From contig CM043968.1 of the NCBI GenBank assembly GCA_014529385.2, positions 2,572,501 through 2,636,500 of the forward strand: 64,000 nt of DNA, given 5' to 3'. This document shows positions 1 through 10,297 of this stretch, one piece after another (position 1 is the stretch's first letter; every line of letters starts with the position of its first letter). The stretch comes from Adiantum capillus-veneris. Its lineage: Eukaryota > Streptophyta > Polypodiopsida > Polypodiales > Pteridaceae. The notes beneath the pieces were generated by a model that saw nothing but the letters and a program-made list of their open reading frames with translations, was not told the origin of the DNA and ran no database searches. The translations under genes were made by a program, and so were the position numbers.

Positions 1-620
1 AACAACAATTGGTCCAAGGATAAGGGAGTTTACAAAGGTAAAAACAAACTCTCTCCTGAAGAGCTTGAAGATATTCGCAAGGACCATAAATGTTTTAAGT
101 GTGGGGAGCAGTGACATGGCTATCGTTCTTGCCCCAAGAGAAATGCTCGCAATGAGACTCCTAGAGCTTCGACCATCGAAGCTCCAAAAGAGGATACTCA
201 TTGCAAAGGATCACCTCTCTTCTATGCTTGGGGAAAGGTAAGGGAGCATGATGCCTTCATCTCGTTTGACCCTGGCTCTACTCACAACTTCATATCAACG
301 GAGTTGGCCACCAAGTTGGCCATTCAAGATTCCGAGATGGGAGATACTGTAATGGCCAACACCACTTTCAAGGCACAACAAGCCTCCGTTACTCCCTTGA
401 TTGGGAAGTTAAGGCTTCATGTCCAAATCTATGTCGACAAAGAAGACTTTATCATCTCTCCTCTCCAAAACGAGGATGCTATCCTAGGGGTACTATGGTT
501 CAACCACAAGGCTGCCAACATGAAGTTCCGTGAAAGGAGAATCTACTTTACCTACAGGGAAAAGAGCATGTATATAGATGCTAGTGAGTCTGGTCGTACT
601 ATACCACTTGTAAATCAATG
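1..620 (+). pseudogene. gag zinc knuckle and protease remnant of gypsy-1
   Basis: A CCHC knuckle (CFKCGEQ, then a TGA stop, then HGYRSC) lies at about 91-133; the stop replaces a residue that is open in gypsy-2. The aspartic protease follows with the active-site triplet written DPGSTHNFIS at about 268-297, then a long open stretch (304-620) with LIGKLRLHVQ and AILGVLWF. The open frame ends at 621 just before a frame change into the reverse transcriptase linker. In the family, gag packages the RNA and the protease processes the polyprotein. The copy is broken by the knuckle stop and the frame change. Confidence 0.85.
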
Positions 621-2400
621 AAGAGCTCAATCTTTGCATACATGATTTTTCTCAAAGGACCCCTAAAAGATTCTAATGTTTCATCAAATGTAAATGGTAG
701 GAATCAAGAAGAGTTAGACTTGTCTAATTTTCTAAAAGGATTCCACGATGTGCTCATTGATGATATCCCTATGGACTTCCCTCCAAAACAAGGGGATGAT
801 GATGATCGAATTGAACTCCTACCAGGAAGCTCACCGCCTAACAAGCCTCCTTATCTAGTTTCCCAAGCTCAACAAAAGGAGATCGTGAGGCAAGTACAAG
901 AATTTGTTGACAAAGGGATGGTGATGCCTAGCTCCTCTCCTTTTTGTTCTCCAGTCCCTCCTTTTAGTGCAAAACAAAGATGGTACATATTGTATGTGTG
1001 TGGACTATCGAGCACTAAACCATATCACTAGAAAAAAAAATATCATGTGCCTCGGGTAGAAGGTCTGTTTGATAAGCTACAAGGCTCTACCTACTTTAGT
1101 AGGATTGACCTTAAAAGTGGCTATCCTCAAATAAGGATAGTGGATGAAGATATCATAAAGATCACGTTTTGTACAATGTTTAGTCTTTATGAATATCTAG
1201 TCATGCCTTTTGGCTTGACTAATGCACCAGCCATGTTTAATCATCTAATGGAGAAAATATTTAGACCCTATCGCAAATTCACTGGAGTGTTCTTTGATGA
1301 TATCATCATCTACTCTAAGTCCTTGGAGGAACATAGGAAACATCTCCAACTGATGTTTCAAGCATTGAGGGAGAACAAGCTTTTTCAAGGGACAGTGAAC
1401 CTCCGTTACTTTCTTGATTGGGAATTTGAGGCTCCATGTCCAAAGCTATGTCAACAAAGGAGACTTTTTCATCTCTCCTCTCCTACATGAGGATGCTATC
1501 CTAGGGGCACCATGGTTCAGTCGCATGGCTGCCAACATGAAGTTCCCTAAAAGGAGAATCTACTTCACCTCTACAGGGGAAGAACATGTATATAGATGCT
1601 AGTGAGTTTGGTCATACTGTACCACTTGTAAATCCTCCCGCTTTTGATAAATCAATGAAGAGCTCAATTTCTGTATACATGATTTATGTCAAAGAGTCCC
1701 TAAAATATCCTAATGTTTCCTCAAATGTAAATGGTAGGAATCAAGAAGAGTTAGACTTGTCTAATTTTCTAAAAGGATTCCAAGATGTTTTCATCGATGA
1801 TATTCCTATGGACTTACCTCCAAAATGAGGGAATGATGACCATCGAATTGAGCTCCTACCAGGACGCTCACCACCTAACAAGCCTCCTTATCAAGTTTCT
1901 TGCTCAACAAGAGGAGATCATGAGGCAAGTACAAGAATTGGTTGAAAAAGGCATGGTGAACCTCTCCCTTTTGTTCTCCAGTGATTTTAGTGCAAAAGAA
2001 AGATGGTACATACTGTATGTGTGTGGACTATCGAGCACTAAATCACATCACTATCAAAAATAGATTTCTCATGCCCCGGGTAGAAGATCTGTTTGATAAG
2101 CTACAAGGATCTACCTACTTCAGTAGGATTGACCTTAAAAGTGGCTATCATCAAATAAGGATAGTGGAGGAAGATATCCTTAAGTCTGCGTTTCGCACAA
2201 TGTTTGGTATTTATGAATACCTAGTCATGTCTTTTGGCTTGATTAATGCACGGGCCACATTCAATCAATTAATGGAGAAAATATTTAGACCCTACTTCAT
2301 ATTCATTGGAGTGTTCTTTGATGATATCATCATCTACTCCAAGAAACATAAGCAACATCTCCAAGTGATTTGTCAAGCATTGAGGGAGAACAAGCTTTTT
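366..2400 (+). repeat. Direct tandem duplication (period 1017 bp) inside gypsy-1
   Basis: The segment starting TTTCAAGG at 366 recurs at 1383, and ACAAGCTTTTTC at 1375-1386 recurs at 2390-2401. Each unit runs from the protease into the middle of RT. The join shares a short GCTTT/TTTC microhomology between RT and protease sequence. Confidence 0.85.
618..1385 (+). pseudogene. Reverse transcriptase, first (upstream) copy in gypsy-1
   Basis: Two frames cover this stretch. The first (618-1031) holds the protease-RT linker (LDLSNFLKGFHDVLIDDIP). The second (1047 onward) holds RT core blocks: [20 protein letters not shown] and the catalytic FFDD in GVFFDDIIIYS. The frame changes near 1030 at an A-run. 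The copy ends abruptly near 1385, inside RT after ALRENKLF, where sequence jumps back to the protease region. RT copies the element RNA into DNA; this copy is truncated and cannot be functional. Confidence 0.88.
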
Positions 2401-2466
2401 CTCAACCAAAAGAAAAGATACTTTTTTCTCCAAGAGATTCAATACTTAGGTCATATTATCTCTTAA
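1383..2466 (+). pseudogene. Protease tail plus second reverse transcriptase copy of gypsy-1
   Basis: After the jump at about 1383 the protease end reappears in a shifted frame (LRLHVQSYVNKGDFFISPL, AILGAPWF). Then come the linker (1586-1828, stop TGA at 1826) and RT (1981-2466) with CVDYRALNHITIKN, FSRIDLKSGYHQIRI and FFDDIIIYSK. Conserved FGLTNAP reads FGLINAR here. The stretch ends with a TAA at 2464 where gypsy-2 has a TGA. The first and second RT copies differ by many substitutions and separate indels, so the duplication is old or was made from a different template. Confidence 0.85.
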
Positions 2467-3130
2467 GATGGTATCCGGATGGATCCATCGAAGTTAAAAG
2501 TAATAAAAGCATGACCTAATCCAAGGAATCTACATGAGCTAAGAAGCTTTATTGGTATGTGTGCATACTATAGACGCTCCATAGAAAAGTTCTCTCAAAT
2601 GGCAGGACCATTACAAGACTCAACAAAAGGAGAACATCAACAATAGCAGGACCATTACAAGACTCAACAAAAGGAGAACATCAAGTATTTATGGACTGCT
2701 AAGGAGCAAAATGCTTTTGACAAGCTCAAAGAGAAGCTTACCTCCCAACCAGTCCTCATGCTTCCAGATCTCTCAAAGTCATTTGAGATCCAAATTGATG
2801 CTGGTGGTGATTTCCTTGGAGCAATCTTGCTTCAAGAAGGGCATGCCATAGCATATGAGAGCCTAAGGCTCAATACGGATGAACGAGTCTTGGGCATATA
2901 TTAGAAAGATATTTTAGCTATTCTACATGCCCTAGACCATGGAAGCACTATTTATTGGGGACTCCTTTCATTTTACGAAAAGACCACCAAAGTCTCAAAT
3001 ACTTCATGATGCAAACCAAGCTTTTCGAAAAACAAATGAGGTGGAAAATTTTTCTTTTGTAATTTAATTTTCATATTGCTCGCATTGCAGGTAAGCACAA
3101 TCAAGTGGCTGATGCACTTTCACGATGACC
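2467..3130 (+). pseudogene. RNase H region of gypsy-1, heavily decayed
   Basis: Fragments in several frames match the RT thumb and RNase H of gypsy-2: RNLHELRSFIGMCAYYRR at about 2523-2576, SQPVLMLPDLSK at about 2740, and the end QVADALSR, where the Arg codon is followed by a TGA. A 33-bp piece around 2600-2670 (CAGGACCATTACAAGACTCA) is duplicated in tandem. RNase H removes RNA from the RNA:DNA hybrid. No open frame spans the domain. Confidence 0.75.
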
Positions 3131-4085
3131 AAAAGTTAATGCGGCGTCTATAGCTACTCACAATGATCTATCTTCTATGGTAGATGAGTATGCTATTGAC
3201 CCTGACTATAGAGTCAGCCCTTGCTTTGGGGAAGAAAGAGGAACCATTCACCTTACAGGATGGTTATCTTCTCGATGGCATTAGGCTATGTGTTACCCAC
3301 TCCCTTCGTGACAAAGTCATGTATGAATCCCATGCTCCTCCCTAAGTGGGGCATAGAGGAATTCAACCTACTCTCCGAGGAGTAGAGACGTATTTCTATT
3401 GGCTTACCATGAAAGTGGACATACAAGAGTACGTTTCAAAATGTGTGGTAGCCAAAAAACCAAGTATGATAGAGGGAAGCAACCTGCATTACTCCAACCA
3501 TTGCCTATCCCAAATTCACCAATGAGAGTATATCCATGGAATTCATCTTTGGATTACCCAAGTCTATCCATGGGAATACGGGAATATGGACAACACTTGA
3601 CAGATTTAGCAAGAAAGAACATTTTATTTCTATCAAAAAGACTATTATGGCACAGCAAATGGCAACTCTCTTCATATCACATATTTTCAAACACCGTGGA
3701 TTACCAACATCCATCGTGTCAGATAAAGATCCTAGAATGACCAATAATTTTTGGAAAGGTCTCTTTGAAAAGCTAGGAACAAGATTTAGTTTCTCTTTGG
3801 CCTATCACCCACAAACGGATGGCCAAAGTGAGATAGCCAATCTTACGATGCTCGATCTACTAAAGACTTATGTTATCGAAGTAGATCAACGCTCACAGTG
3901 GGAAAAGCACTTACCTCTTGTAGAGTATACATACAATAATAGCGTACATACTTCTACGAGAAAAGCACCTCTTGAAATAATTGAGGGAAGACCTAAAAGT
4001 CCCTTGCTACTTAAAGTACATGGGAAGATCTTTGATGTCGATGAGTATAGCCATGACCTACAAGAATCTTTTTAAAAGATTAAAG
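3131..4085 (+). pseudogene. Integrase of gypsy-1
   Basis: The zinc-binding N-terminus is at about 3310-3470 and frame-broken (a stop follows ESHAPP at 3342). The catalytic core is open from 3536 to 4075. Visible core motifs are MEFIFGLPKS (the first Asp of DDE reads Glu here; gypsy-2 has MDFIFGLP), VSDKDPRMTNNFWK for the second Asp and HPQTDGQSEIANL for the Glu. The frame closes at a TAA at 4073. Integrase inserts the cDNA into the genome; the first acidic residue is changed and the N-terminus is broken. Confidence 0.85.
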
Positions 4086-4618
4086 AGGCTATATCCATCT
4101 CTCAACAAAGTCAAAAAGATGTTGTTGACAAGTACAGAAGGTCCTTAACATCCAAAGAAAATGATTGGGTCTTACTTAAGTTTTCTAAGTTTTGATTGAG
4201 GCAAACGACGGGCAAAAATTCTACGGGCCATCAAAAGTATTATGCTAAGCTAGCAAAAAGATACTATGGTCCTTTCCAAATCATGAAGCCCATCAATGAG
4301 ATGTCTTATCAACTCAAGTTTTCCAACCATTGGTTCATACACAATGCTTTTCATGTGAGTCTACTTAAGCCCTACAAAGGAGAGCCACCAAGTGAACCAA
4401 TTATTGAAGACCCTCTCGAAATCAAAGACCAAGAAGAGGTGCTACAAACCGAAGCTATCGTTTGGCATGAAGACAAGGTACTACGACATGGTAAGATTAT
4501 CCGATGGTATCTTATTAAGTTCAAAAATTATCCTTTTCAAGATGCTAGATGGATGCAAGAAATACAACTTAAGGATACCATGAACCTTGTCAATGCTTAC
4601 AATGCTACACTAGAGTAA
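4086..4618 (+). pseudogene. Integrase C-terminus and chromodomain-like tail of gypsy-1
   Basis: An open frame from about 4196 to 4618 carries the GPY/F-type motif RYYGPFQIMKPINEMSYQL and HNAFHVSLLKPYKGEPP. It ends in a chromodomain-like stretch (RHGKIIRWYLIKFKNYP, then DARWMQ). In chromoviruses this tail is thought to steer integration to marked chromatin. It lacks the classical YLVHWKGY wording seen in element C, so the chromodomain call is weaker than for C. Confidence 0.8.
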
Positions 4619-4976
4619 GCAAATGTAGAAATTTCTTTCGATTGATCAATGTTATTGTCTTATAAGACTAATTCTCTTTTTATTGTGCACACATTTAAAT
4701 AGTATGCATGCTTAGAATCATGTTTGTGATGACGACATCTCTCAAACACCAAGTAGAATTTGTCACTCTACTTGGGAGAATGAAATGGGCTAAAGAGCAG
4801 ACATGCTTGCGGCAACTATGTCTCCCAAGCACTAAATGGATTATTCATCCATCTTGGAAAGATTTCGTAGGGTAAAAATGGATCCTCTACCCACTAAGAA
4901 AGGTTGACTAATGACTAAGGCTTTATCTCTTCTACCTCATAGGCGAGGACGACTATGATTTCAAGAGAGAGGTAAT
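4619..4976 (+). other. 3' untranslated region and polypurine tract of gypsy-1
   Basis: This non-coding stretch matches 37898-38254 of gypsy-2. It ends in the purine tract AAGAGAGAGGTAA immediately before the LTR, the expected primer for plus-strand synthesis. No other feature is visible. Confidence 0.7.
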
Positions 4977-5647
4977 GTTATAAAAACTAATATCTAACCA
5001 ACCCAAATGATTTTCTCATATTAAAATGATCATTTGGGTTAGAATAAATGGGAACAAGGGTTAGAATTAGGTACGTGCTTTAGATGCATCTCAGCACGGG
5101 ACAAAAGGTAATGGGTCCCAATGGGAGATGGCAAATCAAAGAGAAATTCTAATGGAGCTTAAAGACCCTAGGGTTAGCTTCATTAAATACCTCCAAAGGT
5201 TAGTATTAAAAAGTCCTTTAACCTTAGGTAAGCTAGGGCTAAGCTTAAGGTGGGAACCCGGCCCAAGCTTGAGGTGCTTGTCGTGCTTGATGACTAGGGA
5301 GCCTGAGGTGCTTGTGGGAACACTACCCAAGCTTGAGGTTCTTTGTCATGCTTGCTCACTAAGGTGCTTGGGGATAAGGTGTCCAAAAATTCAAATCCCA
5401 TCCCTACAAGAGAGGGGGCGAGCCCTAAATTTAGGGGAATGAGAGAGAACACACACACATTCACACAAGGCAAGCTTGGTATAAAGAAAGCAAAAGGGAA
5501 ACTTGTCAAGATCCTCCTCATGTTTCCCTCATGGTGTGCCTAAAGCCTATTGGATGGCCTCCCAAGGGTCCAATGAGGAATTAATTAACTTAATTAATTT
5601 TTTTACATTTATCAAGTCCTCTCTCTCAAAGGGGAAAGGATGACACT
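4977..5647 (+). repeat. 3' LTR of gypsy-1, truncated
   Basis: It starts TGTTATAAAA after the purine tract and aligns with the LTR starts at 29112 and 38255 (shared CTAATATCTAACCAACCC). It includes a few units of the GCTAGGGCT...GCTTGAGGTGGGAAC repeat. Alignment is lost after GACACTTG at 5648, where the minus-strand LTR of element A begins. The rest of this LTR was not found in the window. Confidence 0.8.
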
Positions 5648-6424
5648 TGTTGGAATTGGAGTTGATCTCTTCAGATAGTCGATTCCAGTGTTAGAATTTA
5701 CAGCTAATGGAAGTTGTCAATTCAGTCAGTGAGATTGGAATGGAATATAGAAACTGAGCTGGAATAGTTACTGAACTAAAATACTCTACTGGAACTAGAA
5801 ACAGACTAAATGACTGGAAATGTGTTTCAAATTCAGATTCAGAGTTTACGAATACAAGGTATTACAGACTGAAGCTTAATTGACTATTGTAGTAATGATT
5901 ACAAAGTAGAGTGACAAGTGAAGTGATTGTCACTAAAGACAGCTTCGAAGACTAGGACCAAGAGACTAGAAGTAAGAGGTCAAAGAGTACAAGGAACCCA
6001 AAGTACAATCATCCCTATTACAATGTAATGGGTCCTATTTATAGCCTCTTGAGGTTACTATGGTAACCGCCATGGTAATTACTGGTTGGCCCACTGTTCG
6101 GCTTCTAGGAGACAATTCCGGCCTATTGAGAAAATCTCTGCCGTCTACATCCTTCCCTCCTTTCTTGAATTTTGGTAAGACTCCAAAATTTTTGGAAAAA
6201 AAAATCCACCGTCTGATCCTTCTGAGGTGTTGAAGAACCTCTTTGCCTGCTTGCTGAGTTGGTCGATGTTCCTCCTGAGTTGGCCTATGTTCCTCATGAT
6301 AGTACTCTTCTGAAGTCACTTGCTCTCCTGATATTGCTAGCTTTATACCATACTTCATGCTGTGGAGTGCTTGACACCCCAATAGTTGTAATTCCATGGG
6401 TGTCTAGTCAAAGAAACTCCAACA
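5648..6424 (-). repeat. 3' LTR of element A
   Basis: On the minus strand it begins TGTTGGAGTTTC at 6424 and ends in CAATTCCAACA at 5648, giving TG...CA ends and 777 bp. A TATA box lies at 6034-6044. Left of 5648 is gypsy-1 LTR sequence. No second copy is visible in the window. Confidence 0.7.
6034..6044 (-). promoter_or_regulatory. TATA box in the LTR of element A
   Basis: The minus strand reads CTATAAATAGG, a near-ideal plant TATA box within the LTR. It lies about 380 bp from the LTR start, suitable for the U3/R boundary. Confidence 0.6.
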
Positions 6425-6444
6425 CTGTATTGGAAAAATCCACT

Positions 6445-7266
6445 GTCTGATTTTAAAATTGGTTTGAAAAATCTACCGTCCGATTTTGAGATCGGCTGGA
6501 AAAATCCACCATTGGATTCAGATATGGAACTACCTAGTATCCTTCCATTGAACCCGCTTCCTCTTGCCCTTTGGTCGTGTTGGTGTTTCAGAAGTCCCAG
6601 TGCCAGCATTTTCCTTCTGGATGAGTCTGTAAATGACCTCCTACTCAAGCTGATCCCACCTTTCTGTGGTCATTTCTACTTCATAAGGCGTGAGAGGATG
6701 ATATAGGTTTTGGTGTCGGGATCATAGAGCGTGCGTTTGCCTTTTTTTAGATAAAATCTGGCCAATTTGTGACAATGCAAAGCTGTATGGATCCATCCTT
6801 CTAGAAGAGGATGATTTGTTTTAATCCTAGCTTCAAAGAGAATCTCAATAATCTCTCTATACTGTGGTCCCAGGCCTGGTTTAGCCGTAACATCCTTTTC
6901 AGGGATTTTAGAGGACTCCACAATAAGTTGGAGCAGCTGATTTGTGATCTTGGTGAGACCTCTAAGCTGGATTTTCCATTGTCCCATACACAGCTTAATT
7001 CTCTATATCTCCTTCTTTACTTCCCCAGGATCATTTAATTGAAGAGCATCATTGAGCAATGTTTTCCAGGTTTTCCATTTGCCAGTGGATTGCTCATACC
7101 AATCCCAAAGATCATCAGTAATATTGTAGTATGTGAGCCGATCTACTGGTTCTGGATGTTGAGAATACAGTGCTGGGAAAAACCTACGCAGCTCAGCTTC
7201 TTTGGCTGGTAAAGCATACAGGAGGACTGGAGAATCGGGTACAAATTCCAAAAAATTGAGGACAGC
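6445..7266 (-). pseudogene. Distal end of the extra coding region of element A
   Basis: Two consecutive open stretches read as one protein with a frame change near 7005. The first (7251-7006) contains VLLYALPAKEAELRRFFPAL and WDWYEQSTGKWKTWKTLLND. The second (6987-6679) contains LGPQYREIIEILFEARIKTN and GWIHTALHCHKLARFYLKKG. Beyond about 6660 the frame degrades and includes several copies of a GGFFQPI-type short repeat (6440-6530). I recognise no domain. Being downstream of integrase, it occupies the place of the env-like ORF of Athila elements, but no membrane segment or signal peptide is visible. Confidence 0.5.
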
Positions 7267-7267
7267 T

Positions 7268-8473
7268 CTACTGCATCATCTTTCTAGTTACTCTGACCAC
7301 CTGAAATAGTCTTCGAAGAGTAGTTGCTTGTTCTCCTACTGTCATTTGAGTTGAAGTCCCTTTACTGGTGGTAGCCTGATCTTCAAGAATAGCTTGTACC
7401 CTCTGATCCAAAATTCTCATGGCAATTTGCATTTGCAGTAAAACCTCTTTTAATTGACCTCTGACATCCTTCATACATGGATAGGTTGGCATGTTCCACT
7501 GCAAGAGCTCTAATTTGATGGCTAGGAAATGACAGTCTGTAGTAGACTGCCGCTGCCACTGTGGATTAGCTAGTTTGTCATCAGAGTTTAGTACCCATTC
7601 AGGTACTCTTTCTAGAAAATGAATTTTGCTAGGATGCTCAGGTAGTTGACACACTTCTTGGTCATGGAAAGCAGCTGATTTCCAATGTTGGACCATTTCT
7701 TTGGCACAGATATACAGTCATTGAAACCGTTCAAGATCAGACAGAAGAACATCATCCTCTAGATACATCCTGGTGATAGGAGCTTGCTAATGTCTTAGTA
7801 TCCTGTTTAGTGTAATAAGCCATAATGAATGTTTCTCTTCACCTTTTAGAACCTCAGTCACAGCTTTGCCTTTGCCTTTCTCATCCGTACTGTGCTGTGA
7901 TTGGTGCACTGGTAAATTCCCAACGTTGTTGGGTTGGTGATCTCCAACCTGTTGATTACCCAATTGTTGTCCTGCATACTGGTCTGGCTGGTTTGTATTG
8001 GGTTGATTTCCTCCTATGGCCCCTGTTCCACCAGTTTGACCAGCACCACATCCTAAAGGTGGAGATGGGGGAGAGTCATCATCGTCAAGAATAGCTTGTA
8101 CCCTCTGATCCAAAATTCTCTTGGAAATTTGCATTTGCAGTAAAACCTCTTTTAATTGACCTCTGACATCCTTCATACATGGATAGGTTGGCATGTTCCA
8201 CTACAGGAGCTCTAATTCGATGGCTAGGGAATGACAGTCTGTAGTAGACTGCCGCTGCTAGTGTGGATTAGCTAGTTTGTCATCATCAGAGTTTAGTACC
8301 CATTCAGGTACTCTTTCTAGAAAATGAATTCTGCTAGGATGCTCAGGTAGTTGACACACTTCTTGGTCATGGAAAGTAGCTGATTTCCAATGTTGGACCA
8401 TTTCTTTGGCACAGACATAAAGTCGCTGAAACCGTTCAAGATCAGACAGAAGAACATCATCCTCTAGATACAT
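7268..8473 (-). pseudogene. Duplicated middle part of the extra coding region of element A
   Basis: Open stretches 8473-8258, 8194-7787 and 7696-7268 contain the same protein pieces twice: HDQEVCQLPEHPS, HFLERVPEWVLNSD, NMPTYPCMKDVRGQLKEVLL and a Gly/Asn/Gln-rich run (GGTGAIGGNQPNTNQPDQY). The repetition is a direct result of the 0.7-kb tandem duplication. Stops and frame changes separate the pieces. No known family is recognised. Confidence 0.55.
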
Positions 8474-8791
8474 CCTGGTGATAGGAGCTTGCTAATGTCT
8501 TAGTCTCTTGTTTAGTGTAATAAGCCATAATGAATGTTGCTCTTCACCTTTTAGAACCTCAGTCACAGCTTTGCCTTTGCCTTTCTCATCCCTACTGTGC
8601 TGTGATTGGTGCACTGGTGAATTCCTAGTGTTGCTGGGTTGGTGATCTCCAGCCTGCTGATTACTCGATTGTTGTCCTGCATACTGGTCTGGCTGGTTTG
8701 TATTGGGTTGATTTCCTCCTATGGCCCCTGTTCCACCAGTTCGACCAGCACCAGATCCTAAAGGTGGAGATGGAGGAGAGTCATCATCGTC
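7384..8791. repeat. Tandem direct duplication, two units of about 702 bp
   Basis: CAAGAATAGCTTGTACCCTC starts at 7384 and again at 8086. The two units run side by side to 8085 and about 8791, both ending in GAGTCATCATCGTC. They differ by scattered substitutions and a few small indels. They lie in the extra coding region of element A. Confidence 0.9.
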
Positions 8792-9415
8792 ATGCCTTTC
8801 TTCTGGTTCATCCTCCTTCTCTTCCTCTTCCGCTACCTTATCATCATCCTCATCGAGGTTGTTATGCTGCTCAATATAATCTAGGCTGGCTTGATTTGCC
8901 AAAGCACTATTGTATTTTGAAAGTTTATTGTGCAAATCACTCTGCATTGTTTCCATAAGAGCTCTTAGATTATCCATATTGAAAACAGCATTTCCCTCTG
9001 GATTCAATATCTCAACCAAATTATTATAGATATATCTTTCATTTAAAGTGGCTTTCAACACAATGTGGCTAGTCAGCAATGAGTTGAAATCAACTCGCTT
9101 TATTTGCAGCATGGTTTCGAATCTGTCAGCAACTCTTTCAGCCTCTGCCTTTTCTTCTCTAAGCGTCCGTACCTCAAACTCCATCTTGGACAACTTATCT
9201 TCTAAGTGTTGAATGGTCCTAGCTGATTGATTTTCAAGGACACTGTGCCGCAAGGACTGGGCTCCTCTCTCCTGCTCCAACTTTTCAACTTGCTCCTCAG
9301 TCTCCCTCAATTTAGCTTTCAACTTGGTCAATTCATCATTTACACTGAGGCATCCAGCATTTGTCCTATGGCATTCACAATAGTGTTCCAGGATGAGTGA
9401 ATAAGTACGGAACAT
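8492..9415 (-). CDS. Coiled-coil acidic protein, extra ORF of element A
   Basis: This 307-residue open frame is the longest intact stretch of A downstream of pol. Residues 28-100 form a strongly heptad-like coiled coil rich in Glu, Lys and Leu (ELTKLKAKLRETEEQVEKLE). Residues about 190-215 are almost purely acidic (DEDDDKVAEEEEKEDEPEE), followed by a Gly/Pro/Gln/Asn-rich low-complexity tail. Its start overlaps the end of the preceding frame (9672-9340), so it is probably an internal part of a longer protein. No catalytic or membrane motif is seen. A structural or assembly role is possible but unproven. Confidence 0.55.
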   Translation of the reverse strand: MFRTYSLILEHYCECHRTNAGCLSVNDELTKLKAKLRETEEQVEKLEQERGAQSLRHSVLENQSARTIQHLEDKLSKMEFEVRTLREEKAEAERVADRFETMLQIKRVDFNSLLTSHIVLKATLNERYIYNNLVEILNPEGNAVFNMDNLRALMETMQSDLHNKLSKYNSALANQASLDYIEQHNNLDEDDDKVAEEEEKEDEPEERHDDDDSPPSPPLGSGAGRTGGTGAIGGNQPNTNQPDQYAGQQSSNQQAGDHQPSNTRNSPVHQSQHSRDEKGKGKAVTEVLKGEEQHSLWLITLNKRLRH

Positions 9416-9672
9416 GAATCATTCATTGTGGCTGGGTCACAGGCAACTGGCTCATAAACTATGACAGGAGCCATATATGGTAGTGTAGCATAATCAGATT
9501 TGTGCAGGAGTAGACGTCCTTTGAGAGGATGAGTCTGTAGTTGTTGTAACTGGTCCTTCTTGGTTAAATGCAGAGCCGCTTCACTATAAGGAATGGAAAC
9601 CTTACCAAATGGACTCGAAGGTACTGCTAGTCCTTTTCCTTTATCAGTCTGACCCCGTTGGCTGCTCATCAC
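9340..9672 (-). CDS. Segment upstream of the coiled-coil ORF of element A
   Basis: This open frame of 110 residues starts MMSSQRGQTDKGKG and contains AALHLTKKDQLQQLQTHPLK. It overlaps the coiled-coil frame by about 75 bp in another frame, which points to a frameshift in one originally continuous protein. Upstream (to about 9990) the same strand reads Lys/Pro-rich text such as SLKRPKTTLTKSSAF between stops. Function unknown. Confidence 0.4.
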   Translation of the reverse strand: MMSSQRGQTDKGKGLAVPSSPFGKVSIPYSEAALHLTKKDQLQQLQTHPLKGRLLLHKSDYATLPYMAPVIVYEPVACDPATMNDSCSVLIHSSWNTIVNAIGQMLDASV

Positions 9673-10297
9673 TGGTCCTATCTAACTGGTCTTTTCCTGC
9701 ACTGATGGTTGCTAAAATTTGGCATGCCGATTGGCTAATTCCACTAGTGGTCTAGACGAGAGGTTGTTCTGACTGACCAGTTGAATTTTGGTCTGCTGGA
9801 GTTTTTTCAACAGACACTGTTTTGACTTGACTTTCCAGCTACCTAAGGAAAGCACTGCTTTTGGTCAATGTAGTTTTTGGTCTTTTCAAACTGCCAGCCT
9901 CCTCTTGGGTGGCTTTCCTCTTTTGCCCAGTGATAGCTAACTGGTTATCTGGGGCTTCTTCACCTGATGACAATTCCACATTGTTAGTTACCGGAAAGGG
10001 CTTCTGGCTCCAAGCCATCCTTACCTGGTCATGAGCATCCGGAGAAGTTGCCCAGTAAAGGAACTACCAAACATACCAGGCTTTGAAAACATTTTGAAAC
10101 TTCAACTTAGCAGTCTACTAAAGTACATTAAGTGACAGAATCTCACATAGATTGATTGGAACTGTGGCGTCCAATCTTTTTGCTAGTAACATAGCAAACA
10201 ATTTTTTTGACACATAAGTTGGATTGTTTTTGAAACTCACAACTTAAGCTACAAAGCGGTAAGCAGCAGGAATTTCCATACCTGCTACTGGAACCCC

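Larger units (their letters stand above)
1..5647 (+). mobile_element. gypsy-1: truncated Ty3/gypsy chromovirus-like element
   Basis: The order is gag zinc knuckle, protease, reverse transcriptase (twice), RNase H, integrase, chromodomain-like tail, purine tract, 3' LTR. Its 5' part lies outside the window and its 3' LTR stops at 5647, where element A begins. It is the same family as gypsy-2 (29112-39972), with closely similar protein and LTR sequence. Stops and frameshifts are scattered through all domains, so this copy is dead. The family assignment rests on the integrase-before-chromodomain order and reverse transcriptase motifs. Confidence 0.9.
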
